The notes under the pieces were generated by a model. It was not told the DNA's origin and searched no databases. It saw only the letters and a program-made list of their open reading frames with translations. Of a stretch of DNA of 64,000 nt, positions 54,986 to 62,955 are shown in pieces (positions within the stretch are counted from its first letter, which is position 1; each line of letters begins with the position of its first letter). Origin of the DNA: Sandaracinomonas limnophila (GTDB lineage Bacteria; Bacteroidota; Bacteroidia; Cytophagales; Spirosomataceae); NCBI RefSeq assembly GCF_004005965.1, contig NZ_SACY01000003.1, positions 496,001-560,000 on the forward strand, in the 5' to 3' direction. Both the position numbers and the translations under genes were made by a program.

Positions 54986-55548
54986 TTTAAACTTGGGTCA
55001 TCAGGGTAAGTCGCCAAAACCCGGTAATCTCCCCCTAAATCTTGCAAAACTTGCCTCCACAAATCGGCAAAAGGTGTATCAAAAACATATTTAGGTTGAA
55101 CCTTTGCCAAATGCCAAGAATTAGAATCTATTTCTCGTTCCAACTGGCCACCATCCCATCCTGAATAGCCAATAAAGAATTTTATTTCATCGAAATTTAT
55201 TTTCTCATTTACAATGGCATCAATTGCCTCGTTAAAATCACCCGCCCAATACAAATCATCCACTATTCTTACCCCGCCTGAAATTAAATCAGGTCTTTTA
55301 TGCAAAAATTGCAAAATACTTGGATCGACAGGACCACCCGAAAATAATGGGATATCCTCTAAACTTTGACCCTCCAAAAAGGGCTCTAAAATCGTATCAT
55401 GCTTTTGATTTAGGATTAAGCCAAAGGTATGGGAAGCCGAATGCTCACAAATCAAAACCACTTTTCTGTGAAAAGAAAGATCTCCCAAATATGGTTCTGC
55501 AACCAAAAGTGTTCCAGCTTGTAGAGGTACATTTCTCTTAAACGCCAT
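54982..55548 (-). CDS. YqgE/AlgH-family protein
   Basis: 188 residues of UPF0301: GTLLVAEPYLGDLSFHRKVVLI, ASHTFGLILNQ, PLFSGGPVD and FIGYSGWDGGQLEREI are conserved in the family. Biochemical role unsettled. Divergent from folK, convergent with recG. Confidence 0.93.
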   Translation of the reverse strand: MAFKRNVPLQAGTLLVAEPYLGDLSFHRKVVLICEHSASHTFGLILNQKHDTILEPFLEGQSLEDIPLFSGGPVDPSILQFLHKRPDLISGGVRIVDDLYWAGDFNEAIDAIVNEKINFDEIKFFIGYSGWDGGQLEREIDSNSWHLAKVQPKYVFDTPFADLWRQVLQDLGGDYRVLATYPDDPSLN

Positions 55549-55557
55549 ATTTTTTTG

Positions 55558-55565
55558 TAAGTTTG
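55558..55565 (+). promoter_or_regulatory. -7 promoter box for folK
   Basis: TAAGTTTG, 11 bases before the ATG at 55577, giving a very short leader. Confidence 0.4.
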
Positions 55566-55576
55566 AAACGAATTTA

Positions 55577-56068
55577 ATGAATATGTCACATCTAGCCTAT
55601 ATCTCTTTGGGGGGAAATATTGGAAATACTTTAGAAATTTTCCAAAATGCACTTCTAGCAATTGAAAAAAAATTGGGCAAAATCATTCAAAAATCATCCA
55701 TTTACCAAACCGCTGCCTGGGGAAAAGAAGACCAAAATGACTTTCTTAATCAAGTCATTTTAATAGAAACTTCATTTGATGCAAAAAAATTATTAGATAG
55801 TTTGTTAACTATCGAATTATTATTTGAAAGAAAACGAATTGAGCGTTGGGGGCCACGTACCTTAGATCTAGATTTACTAAGTTTTGATAATCAAATTGAA
55901 AATTCGGAATCACTAGTCCTACCCCATCCAAGGATTCAAGAGAGAAAATTTATATTAGTTCCCCTTGCTGAACTTAATCCAAATTGGGTACATCCAATGC
56001 TACGCAAGTCTGTAAGTGAATTGTTAGACAATTGCGCTGACCAGCTAAAAGTTAAAAGGATTAGTTGA
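55577..56068 (+). CDS. folK: 2-amino-4-hydroxy-6-hydroxymethyldihydropteridine pyrophosphokinase
   Basis: Folate synthesis enzyme transferring pyrophosphate from ATP to the pterin. 163 residues: AYISLGGNIGNT, YQTAAWGKEDQNDFLNQV, RWGPRTLDLDLLSFD and LPHPRIQERKFILVPLAEL. A second ATG lies two codons in. Overlaps purN by 8 bases at the 3' ends. Confidence 0.95.
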   Translation: MNMSHLAYISLGGNIGNTLEIFQNALLAIEKKLGKIIQKSSIYQTAAWGKEDQNDFLNQVILIETSFDAKKLLDSLLTIELLFERKRIERWGPRTLDLDLLSFDNQIENSESLVLPHPRIQERKFILVPLAELNPNWVHPMLRKSVSELLDNCADQLKVKRIS

Positions 56069-56621
56069 AAAGTAATTTTTCAATCACTTCTGGAAAGTGT
56101 TTATGTTCCAGAACTTGTCCTTTAGAGGCAACATCGTCAGCAGTATCACTTGGTAAAACAGGATATGAGCCTTGGAAAATAATATTTCCTTCATCATAAT
56201 GTTCATTCACAAAATGAATAGTGATACCAGACTCCTTTTCTTTTTGGGCAACAACTGCGTCATGTACATGATGTCCGTACATCCCTTTTCCACCAAATTT
56301 GGGCAACAACGCCGGATGTAGATTAATCATTTTATTTGGAAATGCCTGTACAAATGAGGCAGGAATTAGCCATAAAAATCCTGCTAAAACAATTAGATCA
56401 GGCGAATCTGCCTGCAATTCATGTAAAATTTGTCCAGATTTATATTCTTCTCGATTAAAAACTCGACAAGGAATTCCTAGGCGCTCTGCACGAGCAATGA
56501 CACCTGCCTGCGGGTTATTGCAATAAATTCTTTCAATCAGTAAGCATTTATCTTTGAAATACTCAGCAATTTTTTCTGCGTTTGATCCAGAACCCGAAGC
56601 GAAAATGACAATCTTTTTCAA
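56061..56621 (-). CDS. purN: phosphoribosylglycinamide formyltransferase
   Basis: Formylates GAR with 10-formyl-THF in purine synthesis. 186 residues: IVIFASGSGSNAE, VLAGFLWLIP, NLHPALLP, GHHVHDAVV and IHFVNEHYDEGNI. The frame stays open upstream to 56723 and across the divergent bshA start, but the fold begins at LKKIVIFASG; TTG at 56621 is the best-placed start. No ATG gives a normal N-terminus. Confidence 0.93.
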   Translation of the reverse strand: MKKIVIFASGSGSNAEKIAEYFKDKCLLIERIYCNNPQAGVIARAERLGIPCRVFNREEYKSGQILHELQADSPDLIVLAGFLWLIPASFVQAFPNKMINLHPALLPKFGGKGMYGHHVHDAVVAQKEKESGITIHFVNEHYDEGNIIFQGSYPVLPSDTADDVASKGQVLEHKHFPEVIEKLLFN

Positions 56622-56678
56622 ATTTGTTAATTTTTCAACAAATTTAAGTCGAAATATTGAACCTTTCTGATTTTCCCA

Positions 56679-56686
56679 TAGTTTTG
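56679..56686 (+). promoter_or_regulatory. -7 promoter box for bshA
   Basis: TAGTTTTG, 20 bases before the ATG at 56707. Confidence 0.4.
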
Positions 56687-56706
56687 TTTGTTCAAACGAT
56701 TTTGAA

Positions 56707-57858
56707 ATGAAAATAGGTATCATTTGTTACCCAACCTATGGAGGCAGTGGAGTGGTTGCTACAGAATTAGGCAAGGCCTTGGCAGCTGTTGGACATGAGG
56801 TGCATTTTATTACCTATACCCAACCCCCTCGATTGGATTTTTTCTCTGAAAACATCTTTTATCATGAGGTGAGCGTTGCTTCTTATCCTCTATTTGAATA
56901 TTTACCCTACGAATCTGCCCTTGCCAGCAAAATGGTGGATGTGACTTTAAATGAAAAATTAGATTTAATTCACGTTCACTATGCCATTCCACACGCATCG
57001 GCGGCCTATTTGGCCAAACAGATCTTAAAATACAAAGGTGTACATATCCCAGTCATAACGACTCTACACGGAACCGACATTACCTTGGTAGGCAAAGATC
57101 CATCTTTTGAACCCGTAGTTACTTTTTCAATCAATGAGTCGGATGGTGTAACTGCAGTTTCTGAAAGTTTGAAACAAGATACATATTCCGAATTTGAGAT
57201 TTTAAGCAATATAGAAGTCATTCCTAATTTCATCGATTTAAATCGTTTCAAGCGACAAGAAAAGACACATTTCAAAAAGGCCATTTGTCCCAACGGAGAA
57301 ATGCTTTTAATGCATACTTCAAATTTTAGAGCTGTTAAACGTATCCAAGACATCGTTCAGGTTTTTGAGAAAGTAAATAAAGTCATACCTTCAAAATTAT
57401 TGTTGGTGGGTGATGGCCCCGAAAGAACAGGAATAGAGCATTTGTGTAGAGAATTAGGAGTTTCCCAAGATGTACGATTTCTTGGAAAATTAGATATCAT
57501 TGAAGAAGCCCTCTCATTAGCCGATTTATTTTATTTGACTTCTGAAAAAGAGAGTTTCGGTCTAGCCGCTTTAGAGGCTATGGCCTGTGAAGTGCCTGTA
57601 ATTTCATCTAATGCGGGTGGAATCCCCGAAGTAAATTTACACGGCATAACGGGTTATGTTAGTGAAATTGGCGACATCAATGATATGGCGGCCAATAGTA
57701 TCAAAATTTTAGAAGACCCTGCCCTTCATTCCCAAATGAAACAAAATGCGCTGTTGCGTGCCAAGGAGTTTGATTTAAAAGTTATTCTTCCAAAGTATGA
57801 GGCTTATTATCAGAAAGTCTTGGGACAAAGTTGGAGGTTTCCGGAGAAAGTAATTTAG
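56707..57858 (+). CDS. bshA: BshA, GlcNAc-malate glycosyltransferase of bacillithiol synthesis
   Basis: GT4 glycosyltransferase joining UDP-GlcNAc and L-malate, first step of bacillithiol synthesis. 383 residues: [78 protein letters not shown] and NAGGIPEV match BshA. Points to bacillithiol as the thiol buffer; bshB and bshC are not in the window. Confidence 0.95.
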   Translation: MKIGIICYPTYGGSGVVATELGKALAAVGHEVHFITYTQPPRLDFFSENIFYHEVSVASYPLFEYLPYESALASKMVDVTLNEKLDLIHVHYAIPHASAAYLAKQILKYKGVHIPVITTLHGTDITLVGKDPSFEPVVTFSINESDGVTAVSESLKQDTYSEFEILSNIEVIPNFIDLNRFKRQEKTHFKKAICPNGEMLLMHTSNFRAVKRIQDIVQVFEKVNKVIPSKLLLVGDGPERTGIEHLCRELGVSQDVRFLGKLDIIEEALSLADLFYLTSEKESFGLAALEAMACEVPVISSNAGGIPEVNLHGITGYVSEIGDINDMAANSIKILEDPALHSQMKQNALLRAKEFDLKVILPKYEAYYQKVLGQSWRFPEKVI

Positions 57859-57938
57859 TGAGCAGAGTGAGCAAAGTTTAATTAAAAGACTTGCTCACTG
57901 GCTCACTCTGCTCACTGGCTCACTAATTCACTCGCTCA
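57857..57938. repeat. GTGAGCA-type tandem array with inverted arms between convergent genes
   Basis: Short units GTGAGCAGA/GTGAGCAAA start at the bshA stop; complementary CTCACTGG, CTCACTCTG and related units fill 57892-57938. AGTGAGCAGAGTGAGC (57857-57872) matches the complement of 57901-57916 exactly. Units are 8-9 bases here. Confidence 0.8.
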
Positions 57939-57939
57939 C

Positions 57940-59301
57940 TTATATAGTCGGAGTATTCAACTCTGCCAAAGAAGCATCAATTTGCTCTTGAGTCACCTCG
58001 AAATCAACTAATTTACCTGCAAGATATTGTTCATAAGAACCAAGGTCGAAGTTTCCGTGTCCACAAAGATTAAATAAAATCGTTTTGGAAACCCCTTCTT
58101 TTTCAGCTTGTTTTACTTGTCGAATCACTTCAGCAATTGCATGAGTAGCTTCTGGAGCAGGAATAATTCCTTCCGTTTTTGAGAACAAAATACCAGCTTC
58201 AAAACATTCGTTTTGATTGATTGCATCTGCTTCGATTAAGCCATCTTTCAACAATTGACTAATAATTGCTCCAGCTCCATGGTAACGAAGTCCACCGGCA
58301 TGAATTGGTGAAGGGATGAAATTATGTCCCAAAGTGTACATTGGGATCAATGGCGTCATACCTACGGTATCTCCAAAGTCGTAGCGGAACACCCCTCTAG
58401 TCAATTTTGGACAGGAAGTTGGTTCAACGGCAACGGCACGGGTTTGTGGTCCACCGGTTAAATTATTTTGCAAGAATGGGAAGGTAATTCCTGCAAAGTT
58501 AGAGCCCCCTCCAAACGGCGCAACAATAATATCAGGATAATCACCTGCTTTTTCCATTTGTTTCATAGCTTCTAAACCTATAATAGTTTGGTGCATCAAA
58601 ACGTGATTTAATACAGAGCCTAGTGCATATTTTGTATCTTCATTCATAGCAGCCACCTCAACTGCTTCCGAGATGGCAATACCCAAACTTCCTGGTGAAT
58701 TCGGATCTTGGGCAAGTATTTGTCGACCCGCATTTGTCAAATTAGTTGGAGAAGGATGTACCTTTGAGCCCCAAGTATTCATCATGATTTTACGGTAAGG
58801 TTTCCCATCGTAACTTACTTTTACCATGTAAACCTCACAGTCGATATTGAATAAAGAACAAGCAAAGCTAAGAGCAGAGCCCCATTGGCCGGCACCGGTT
58901 TCTGTAGATATTTTCTTTACCCCTTCCTTCGCATTGTAATATGCCTGTGGGATGGCGGTGTTGGGTTTGTGAGAACCAGCAGGACTCGTTCCCTCGTATT
59001 TGTAATAGATTTTACATTTCGTATTTAAGGCTTTTTCTAGTCCTAGGGCACGATACATCGGGGTTGGTCGCCAGATTGAATATAAATTTCTTACTTCATC
59101 AGGTATTTCTACCCAGCGCTCCTGTGTCACCTCTTGCTTGATTAATTCCATAGGAAATAAAGGAGCTAAATCCTCTGGTCCTACAGGCTGCTGTGTACCT
59201 GGATGTAAAGGAGGAAGTGGTTTATTGGGCATATCTGCCACGATATTATACCAATGTGTAGGGATTTCGGATTCGTCTAAAAGTATTTTTCTTGATGCCA
59301 T
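57940..59301 (-). CDS. TrpB2-type tryptophan synthase beta-like protein
   Basis: 453 residues from ATG 59301 (MASRKILLDESEIP). PLP fold type II, TrpB2 subgroup: PLP-Lys in SPAGSHKPNTA, GAGQWGSALS, APFGGGSNFAG and CGHGNFDLG. TrpB2 enzymes act alone, converting serine with indole or phosphoserine to tryptophan. The frame stays open upstream to 59424 only because it runs through repeat copy A; that extension is not real protein. No trpA is present. Confidence 0.92.
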   Translation of the reverse strand: MASRKILLDESEIPTHWYNIVADMPNKPLPPLHPGTQQPVGPEDLAPLFPMELIKQEVTQERWVEIPDEVRNLYSIWRPTPMYRALGLEKALNTKCKIYYKYEGTSPAGSHKPNTAIPQAYYNAKEGVKKISTETGAGQWGSALSFACSLFNIDCEVYMVKVSYDGKPYRKIMMNTWGSKVHPSPTNLTNAGRQILAQDPNSPGSLGIAISEAVEVAAMNEDTKYALGSVLNHVLMHQTIIGLEAMKQMEKAGDYPDIIVAPFGGGSNFAGITFPFLQNNLTGGPQTRAVAVEPTSCPKLTRGVFRYDFGDTVGMTPLIPMYTLGHNFIPSPIHAGGLRYHGAGAIISQLLKDGLIEADAINQNECFEAGILFSKTEGIIPAPEATHAIAEVIRQVKQAEKEGVSKTILFNLCGHGNFDLGSYEQYLAGKLVDFEVTQEQIDASLAELNTPTI

Positions 59302-59372
59302 GGGGTTTAAATAGGTATTTAGGTTTTTAAATGAATTTGAAAAGTACAAATTATTTTTGAAAAAGTCCACAC

Positions 59373-59414
59373 CGGAGCCTTCGAGTTTCCTCGCTTCGCT
59401 CAGCCTCAGTCTCC
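59373..59414 (+). repeat. repeat copy A (left outer end)
   Basis: 42 bp starting CGGAGCCTTCGAG and ending CCTCAGTCTCC. Its last 11 bases are complementary to the first 11 of copy B (59498-59508), with an AT-rich 83-bp spacer between them. The stretch 59302-59626 holds no gene: copies A and B fill it together with AT-rich spacers. Confidence 0.85.
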
Positions 59415-59497
59415 ATGTTGGCAATTATAATATTATTGGTTTTTAAAAAAATTTAATTTGAATAATTTAATTCATTAGAATTCAATTTACCCAGAAA

Positions 59498-59544
59498 GGA
59501 GACTGAGGTGCCACATTGAGTTTGCCGAAATGCTCTCGAAGCCA
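59498..59544 (-). repeat. repeat copy B (left inner end)
   Basis: Starts GGAGACTGAGGTGCCACATTG, ends CTCGAAGCC. In inverted orientation to the second half of copy C (shared reverse-complement core AGCATTTCG...CTCAATGTG.CACCTCAG). Preceded by CCAGAAA, as copy D is preceded by CCAGGAA. Confidence 0.8.
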
Positions 59545-59626
59545 CCTTCAACTTACTGATAATTTTATATCCAAAACATCCAAAATTTCCTTGAAACCAT
59601 TAACTTAGATTATCTAACCACAAATC

Positions 59627-59914
59627 ATGAAAGGATTTATGTACATTTTAAAATGTAGTGATGACACGTACTACTGCAGCCGCACAATCGACCTTAAAAG
59701 AAGAATAAAACAACACGAGGTTGGAGAAGGCGCAAACCACACCAAAAACAGATTGCCCGTCAAATTAATATATTACGAAATCCACCCACATATAGCTCTG
59801 GCCTTTTCCCGAGAAAAACAAGTACAAAGGTGGCGGAGAGAGAAAAAAGAAGCATTAATTAAGGGAGAGCAGCATTTACTACCCAAATTGGCAATTGCTT
59901 ATTGGGCTTTGTAA
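59627..59914 (+). CDS. small GIY-YIG nuclease-family protein
   Basis: 95 residues covering one GIY-YIG domain: FMYILKC (Tyr6), TYYCSRTIDLKRRIKQH (Tyr16, Arg25/26, His30), ANHTKNRLPVKLIYYE and the metal-binding Glu63 in SREKQVQRWRREKKEAL. The usual YxG glycine is Ser18, so activity may be reduced; other key residues are in place. It belongs to a subfamily frequent in Bacteroidota (ANHTKKRLPV type). The gene is bracketed by inverted repeat copies, and copy C begins at the base after its stop codon. No promoter box found. Confidence 0.88.
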   Translation: MKGFMYILKCSDDTYYCSRTIDLKRRIKQHEVGEGANHTKNRLPVKLIYYEIHPHIALAFSREKQVQRWRREKKEALIKGEQHLLPKLAIAYWAL

Positions 59915-60019
59915 CCGAGACTTCGAGTCCCCTCACTTCGTTCGGTATTTCGAATTCACCGGAGCCTTCGAGTCTCTTCGCTTCGCTCAGCATTTCGACA
60001 GGCTCAATGTGACACCTCA
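59915..60019 (+). repeat. repeat copies C1 and C2 (right inner, tandem)
   Basis: C1 (59915-59958, degenerate) begins directly after the nuclease stop codon. C2 (59960-60019) starts CGGAGCCTTCGAG and continues into the AATGTGACACCTCAG half. The first 32 bp of C2 (59960-59991) are perfectly complementary to 60114-60145 of copy D. Confidence 0.82.
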
Positions 60020-60098
60020 GACTACTATTGAAAATGATATTAAAATTAGCAGGAATTCTGTTTTTATTTAAAAATTTGCAAGAAAAATCAACTCTTCC

Positions 60099-60145
60099 AG
60101 GAAGGAGACTGAGGCTGAGCGAAGCGAAGAGACTCGAAGGCTCCG
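60099..60145 (-). repeat. repeat copy D (right outer end)
   Basis: Core GGAGACTGAGG..GGCTCCG at 60104-60145, inverted copy of A, and perfectly inverted to C2 over 32 bp. Ends 10 bases before the initiator tRNA terminator hairpin. Confidence 0.85.
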
Positions 60146-60155
60146 TTTTGTAAAC

Positions 60156-60186
60156 AAAAAAGGCAGGAAAATTTCCTGCCTTTTTT
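60156..60186 (-). terminator. intrinsic terminator of the initiator tRNA gene
   Basis: A-run, GGCAGGAAA, one-base loop, TTTCCTGCC, T-run; symmetric. It lies 5 bp past the tRNA 3' end on the minus strand. Confidence 0.85.
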
Positions 60187-60190
60187 CTAG

Positions 60191-60263
<73 letters not shown>

Positions 60264-60267
60264 ATAT

Positions 60268-60318
60268 AAATTGGACTGCAAAGATGGGGGATTATTTCGA
60301 AAAAATCAAGTATCTTTG
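60268..60318. promoter_or_regulatory. divergent promoters for initiator tRNA (minus) and era (plus)
   Basis: Minus strand CATCTTTG (60279-60286) is a one-mismatch -7 box for the tRNA; 60268-60283 is identical to 27604-27619 at rpsF. Plus strand TATCTTTG (60311-60318) is the -7 box for era-der with a leader near 33 bases. Confidence 0.55.
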
Positions 60319-60357
60319 TAAAATATTATCATATTATTAAATATTTACTCTTCATTA

Positions 60358-61260
60358 ATGTCTAATCCTTACAAATCTGGCTTCATCAGCATCATCGGAA
60401 AACCGAATGTCGGTAAAAGTACGCTCATGAACGCACTGGTAGGAGAACGCTTGTCGATTGTTAGCTCAAAAGCACAAACAACCCGACACCGTATTTTAGG
60501 CATGCTGAACGGTGAACACGAAGGTACTCCTTACCAAATCGTTTATTCAGACACCCCTGGAGTCCTTTTACCCAAATACGAATTGCACAAATCAATGATG
60601 CAATTTGTAAAAAGCTCCTTGGAAGACGCAGACGTTGTATTGTACGTGACCGACGTGTTTGAAGAATACGAAGACCTTGAGTTTTTAACTAATTGGAAGG
60701 ACCATACAGACACCCCAATCATCGTTTTACTCAATAAAATAGATTTAGTTAGTGCTGAAAAGCTTCAAGAAAAAGTGACTTATTGGGAACAAATTTTCCC
60801 AGGGAAACCCATTTTGCCGATTTCAGCCCAGGAAAAAGTTCATTTGGACCAAATATTTAAGTACCTTATTGAACTTTTACCAGTACATCCACCGTTCTTT
60901 GATCCGGAGGAGTTGACAGACAAACCGGAGCGTTTCTTTGCAGCCGAAATTATTCGTGAAAAGATTTTCATGAATTACAAAAAGGAAATTCCGTATGCCT
61001 GCGAGGTAAAAATTTCTTCTTTTAAAGAGCAGCCGGATATCATTCGCATTTCTGCAGAAATTTATGTAGAACGTGTTTCTCAACGTGCCATCATCATAGG
61101 ACACAAAGGAGAAAGCATTAAAAAAGTTGGAATTCAGGCCCGTGAAGACATGGAAAAGTTTTTCAACAAAAAAGTATTTTTAGAGCAATTTGTCAAAGTT
61201 GAACCGGATTGGAGAGCTAAATCGGACAAATTGCGTTCATTCGGGTATATACTCGATTAA
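60358..61260 (+). CDS. era: GTPase Era
   Basis: Ribosome assembly GTPase acting on 16S rRNA of the 30S subunit. 300 residues: G1 GKPNVGKST, G3 DTPG, G4 NKID, then C-terminal KH domain (IIGHKGESIKKVG). Operon with der, 9 bp apart. Confidence 0.97.
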   Translation: MSNPYKSGFISIIGKPNVGKSTLMNALVGERLSIVSSKAQTTRHRILGMLNGEHEGTPYQIVYSDTPGVLLPKYELHKSMMQFVKSSLEDADVVLYVTDVFEEYEDLEFLTNWKDHTDTPIIVLLNKIDLVSAEKLQEKVTYWEQIFPGKPILPISAQEKVHLDQIFKYLIELLPVHPPFFDPEELTDKPERFFAAEIIREKIFMNYKKEIPYACEVKISSFKEQPDIIRISAEIYVERVSQRAIIIGHKGESIKKVGIQAREDMEKFFNKKVFLEQFVKVEPDWRAKSDKLRSFGYILD

Positions 61261-61269
61261 TTTATTGAC

Positions 61270-62592
61270 ATGTCAAATATTATTGCAATCGTAGGAAGAC
61301 CCAATGTGGGCAAATCCACTTTGTTCAATCGTTTAATTGAACAAAAAAAAGCCATCATGGATAACCTTTCAGGGGTTACACGCGACCGCCACTATGGCTA
61401 TGGTCAGTGGTGTGGAAAATATTTTACCGTAATTGATACGGGAGGGTATGTTCATGGTTCCGACGATGTTTTTGAAGGTGCCATCCGTGAACAGGTTGAG
61501 TTGGCTATGGAAGAGGCTAATGTCCTGCTTTTTGTGGTAGATTGTGTAACTGGATTAACAGATCTTGATAAGGAATTCGCAAGAGTTTTACGCAAATCTA
61601 AAAAACCCGTTTTATTAGTTGCTAACAAAGCTGATACGAACGAAAAAGCAATGAATGCTTCCGAATTCTATGAATTGGGTTTGGGTGACCCGTATCCGAT
61701 TGCTGCAGAAAGTGGATCTGGTACAGGGGATATGTTGGACGACATGGTGGCAACATTCAAAGACGAAGGAATTGAAAATCCGGAAGCTGGTGTTCCTCGT
61801 GTTGCCATTTTAGGAAGGCCCAATGCCGGAAAATCTTCATTCTTAAATGCACTATTAGGAAAAGAACGCTCAATTGTAACGGATTTGGCTGGTACTACTC
61901 GTGATGCGATCCAAAATAGATATACACTCTACGGAAAAGATTTTATCATCACAGATACGGCAGGAATTCGTAGAAAAGCAAGAATAGACGACAACATCGA
62001 ATATTATTCGGTACTTCGATCTATCAAAGCTTTAGAGGAATCCGATGTGGTTATCATCTTAATTGATGCAACTACAATCGACCCTTTAACTGGATTGGAA
62101 GCTCAAGACATGAATATCATATCCATGGCAGATAAAGCTAAAAAGGGAATAGTATTGATGGTCAACAAGTGGGATTTAGTAGCTAAAGACACCCATACTG
62201 CTGTAAAACTTGAAAAAGCAATTCGCGATCGTTTGGCACCAATCAATTACATGCCTATTATTTTCGCATCCGTTTTGGAGAAAAAACGTATTTTCCAAGT
62301 GGTTGAAAAAATGCTGGAAGTGTATGAAAATAGATCCCAAAAAATTTCAACTTCCAAGCTAAACGATGTGATGTTAAACGTTATTGAAGCTTATCCACCT
62401 CCAGCTTGGAAAGGAAAATTCATTAAGATTAAATATTGTACACAAGTTTCAACTCCCTATCCAACGTTTATATTCTTCTGTAACCTTCCACAGTACATCA
62501 AGGAGAGTTATGAAAGATATTTAGAAAACCAAATGCGTAAGCATTTTCAGTTGGATGGAACGCCAATTTCAGTATTCTTTAGAAAGAAATAA
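61270..62592 (+). CDS. der: GTPase Der (EngA)
   Basis: 50S assembly GTPase with two tandem G domains: GRPNVGKST with DTGG in the first, GRPNAGKSS with DTAGIRRKA and NKWD in the second, and a C-terminal KH-like domain. 440 residues, family-typical. Second gene of the era operon. Confidence 0.97.
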   Translation: MSNIIAIVGRPNVGKSTLFNRLIEQKKAIMDNLSGVTRDRHYGYGQWCGKYFTVIDTGGYVHGSDDVFEGAIREQVELAMEEANVLLFVVDCVTGLTDLDKEFARVLRKSKKPVLLVANKADTNEKAMNASEFYELGLGDPYPIAAESGSGTGDMLDDMVATFKDEGIENPEAGVPRVAILGRPNAGKSSFLNALLGKERSIVTDLAGTTRDAIQNRYTLYGKDFIITDTAGIRRKARIDDNIEYYSVLRSIKALEESDVVIILIDATTIDPLTGLEAQDMNIISMADKAKKGIVLMVNKWDLVAKDTHTAVKLEKAIRDRLAPINYMPIIFASVLEKKRIFQVVEKMLEVYENRSQKISTSKLNDVMLNVIEAYPPPAWKGKFIKIKYCTQVSTPYPTFIFFCNLPQYIKESYERYLENQMRKHFQLDGTPISVFFRKK

Positions 62593-62602
62593 ACTTAGTT
62601 AG

Positions 62603-62635
62603 AGTTATGAGGTATGAGTTATGAATTATGAGTTC
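62603..62635. repeat. AGTTATG heptamer array after der
   Basis: Units AGTTATG, AGGTATG, AGTTATG, AATTATG and a partial fifth. Same unit as the array at 13021. No inverted arm. Supplies an ATG (62628) in frame with the following gene. Confidence 0.75.
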
Positions 62636-62648
62636 AATTATAAAATTT

Positions 62649-62942
62649 ATGAAACATCAAAATTGTAATTGCGAAGAATGTGTTTGGAATAGAATTGTTT
62701 TGAATTCTGAAAAAATAACAATACATACCAAAAGAGGCCTTGCATTAAAATATAAAGCAAACAAGAATACCGTAGAATGGATTCCTATGGTACACACATT
62801 AAATGTACCTTACAATCAAAACAAATCTGAAATATTCAAATGCTTTGAAGCTCGAAAAGATAACAATTCACCTTCAAATTATCCAGGAACTGCCCAATCT
62901 TATAAATGGGCTTTATTGAATAATAAGGAAATTTGGGTATAA
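62649..62942 (+). CDS. small hypothetical protein with CxCxxC motif
   Basis: 97 residues from ATG 62649; the frame is also open from ATG 62628, which lies in the heptamer array. N-terminal MKHQNCNCEECVWNR has closely spaced cysteines that may bind metal. The remainder is rich in Lys, Asn and aromatic residues with no recognised fold. Convergent with the YaaA-like gene after 13 bp. Real gene likely but unproven; a chance frame is possible given the AT-rich context. Confidence 0.5.
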   Translation: MKHQNCNCEECVWNRIVLNSEKITIHTKRGLALKYKANKNTVEWIPMVHTLNVPYNQNKSEIFKCFEARKDNNSPSNYPGTAQSYKWALLNNKEIWV

Positions 62943-62955
62943 AATATTCTCACTT

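Larger units (their letters stand above)
59373..60145. mobile_element. putative repeat-bounded GIY-YIG element
   Basis: A 773-bp segment with 42-bp ends A (59373-59414) and D (60104-60145) in inverted orientation, 40 of 42 bases identical, a second inverted pair inside (B and C), and one small GIY-YIG nuclease gene in the centre. Each side looks like a repeat pair around an AT-rich spacer (A with B, C with D). No clear target duplication. Layout parallels REP sequences flanking a RAYT gene, but the nuclease type differs. Mobility is inferred, not shown. Confidence 0.6.

Noticed and set aside
56622-56723. Upstream extension of purN into bshA
   Set aside because: Extra residues do not belong to the GAR transformylase fold and overlap the bshA promoter and start.
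59302-59424. 41-residue N-terminal extension of the TrpB2 frame
   Set aside because: It reads through repeat copy A and AT-rich DNA; the family N-terminus begins at the ATG at 59301.
59355-60165. Target site duplication around the GIY-YIG element
   Set aside because: Bases flanking copies A and D show no convincing direct match.
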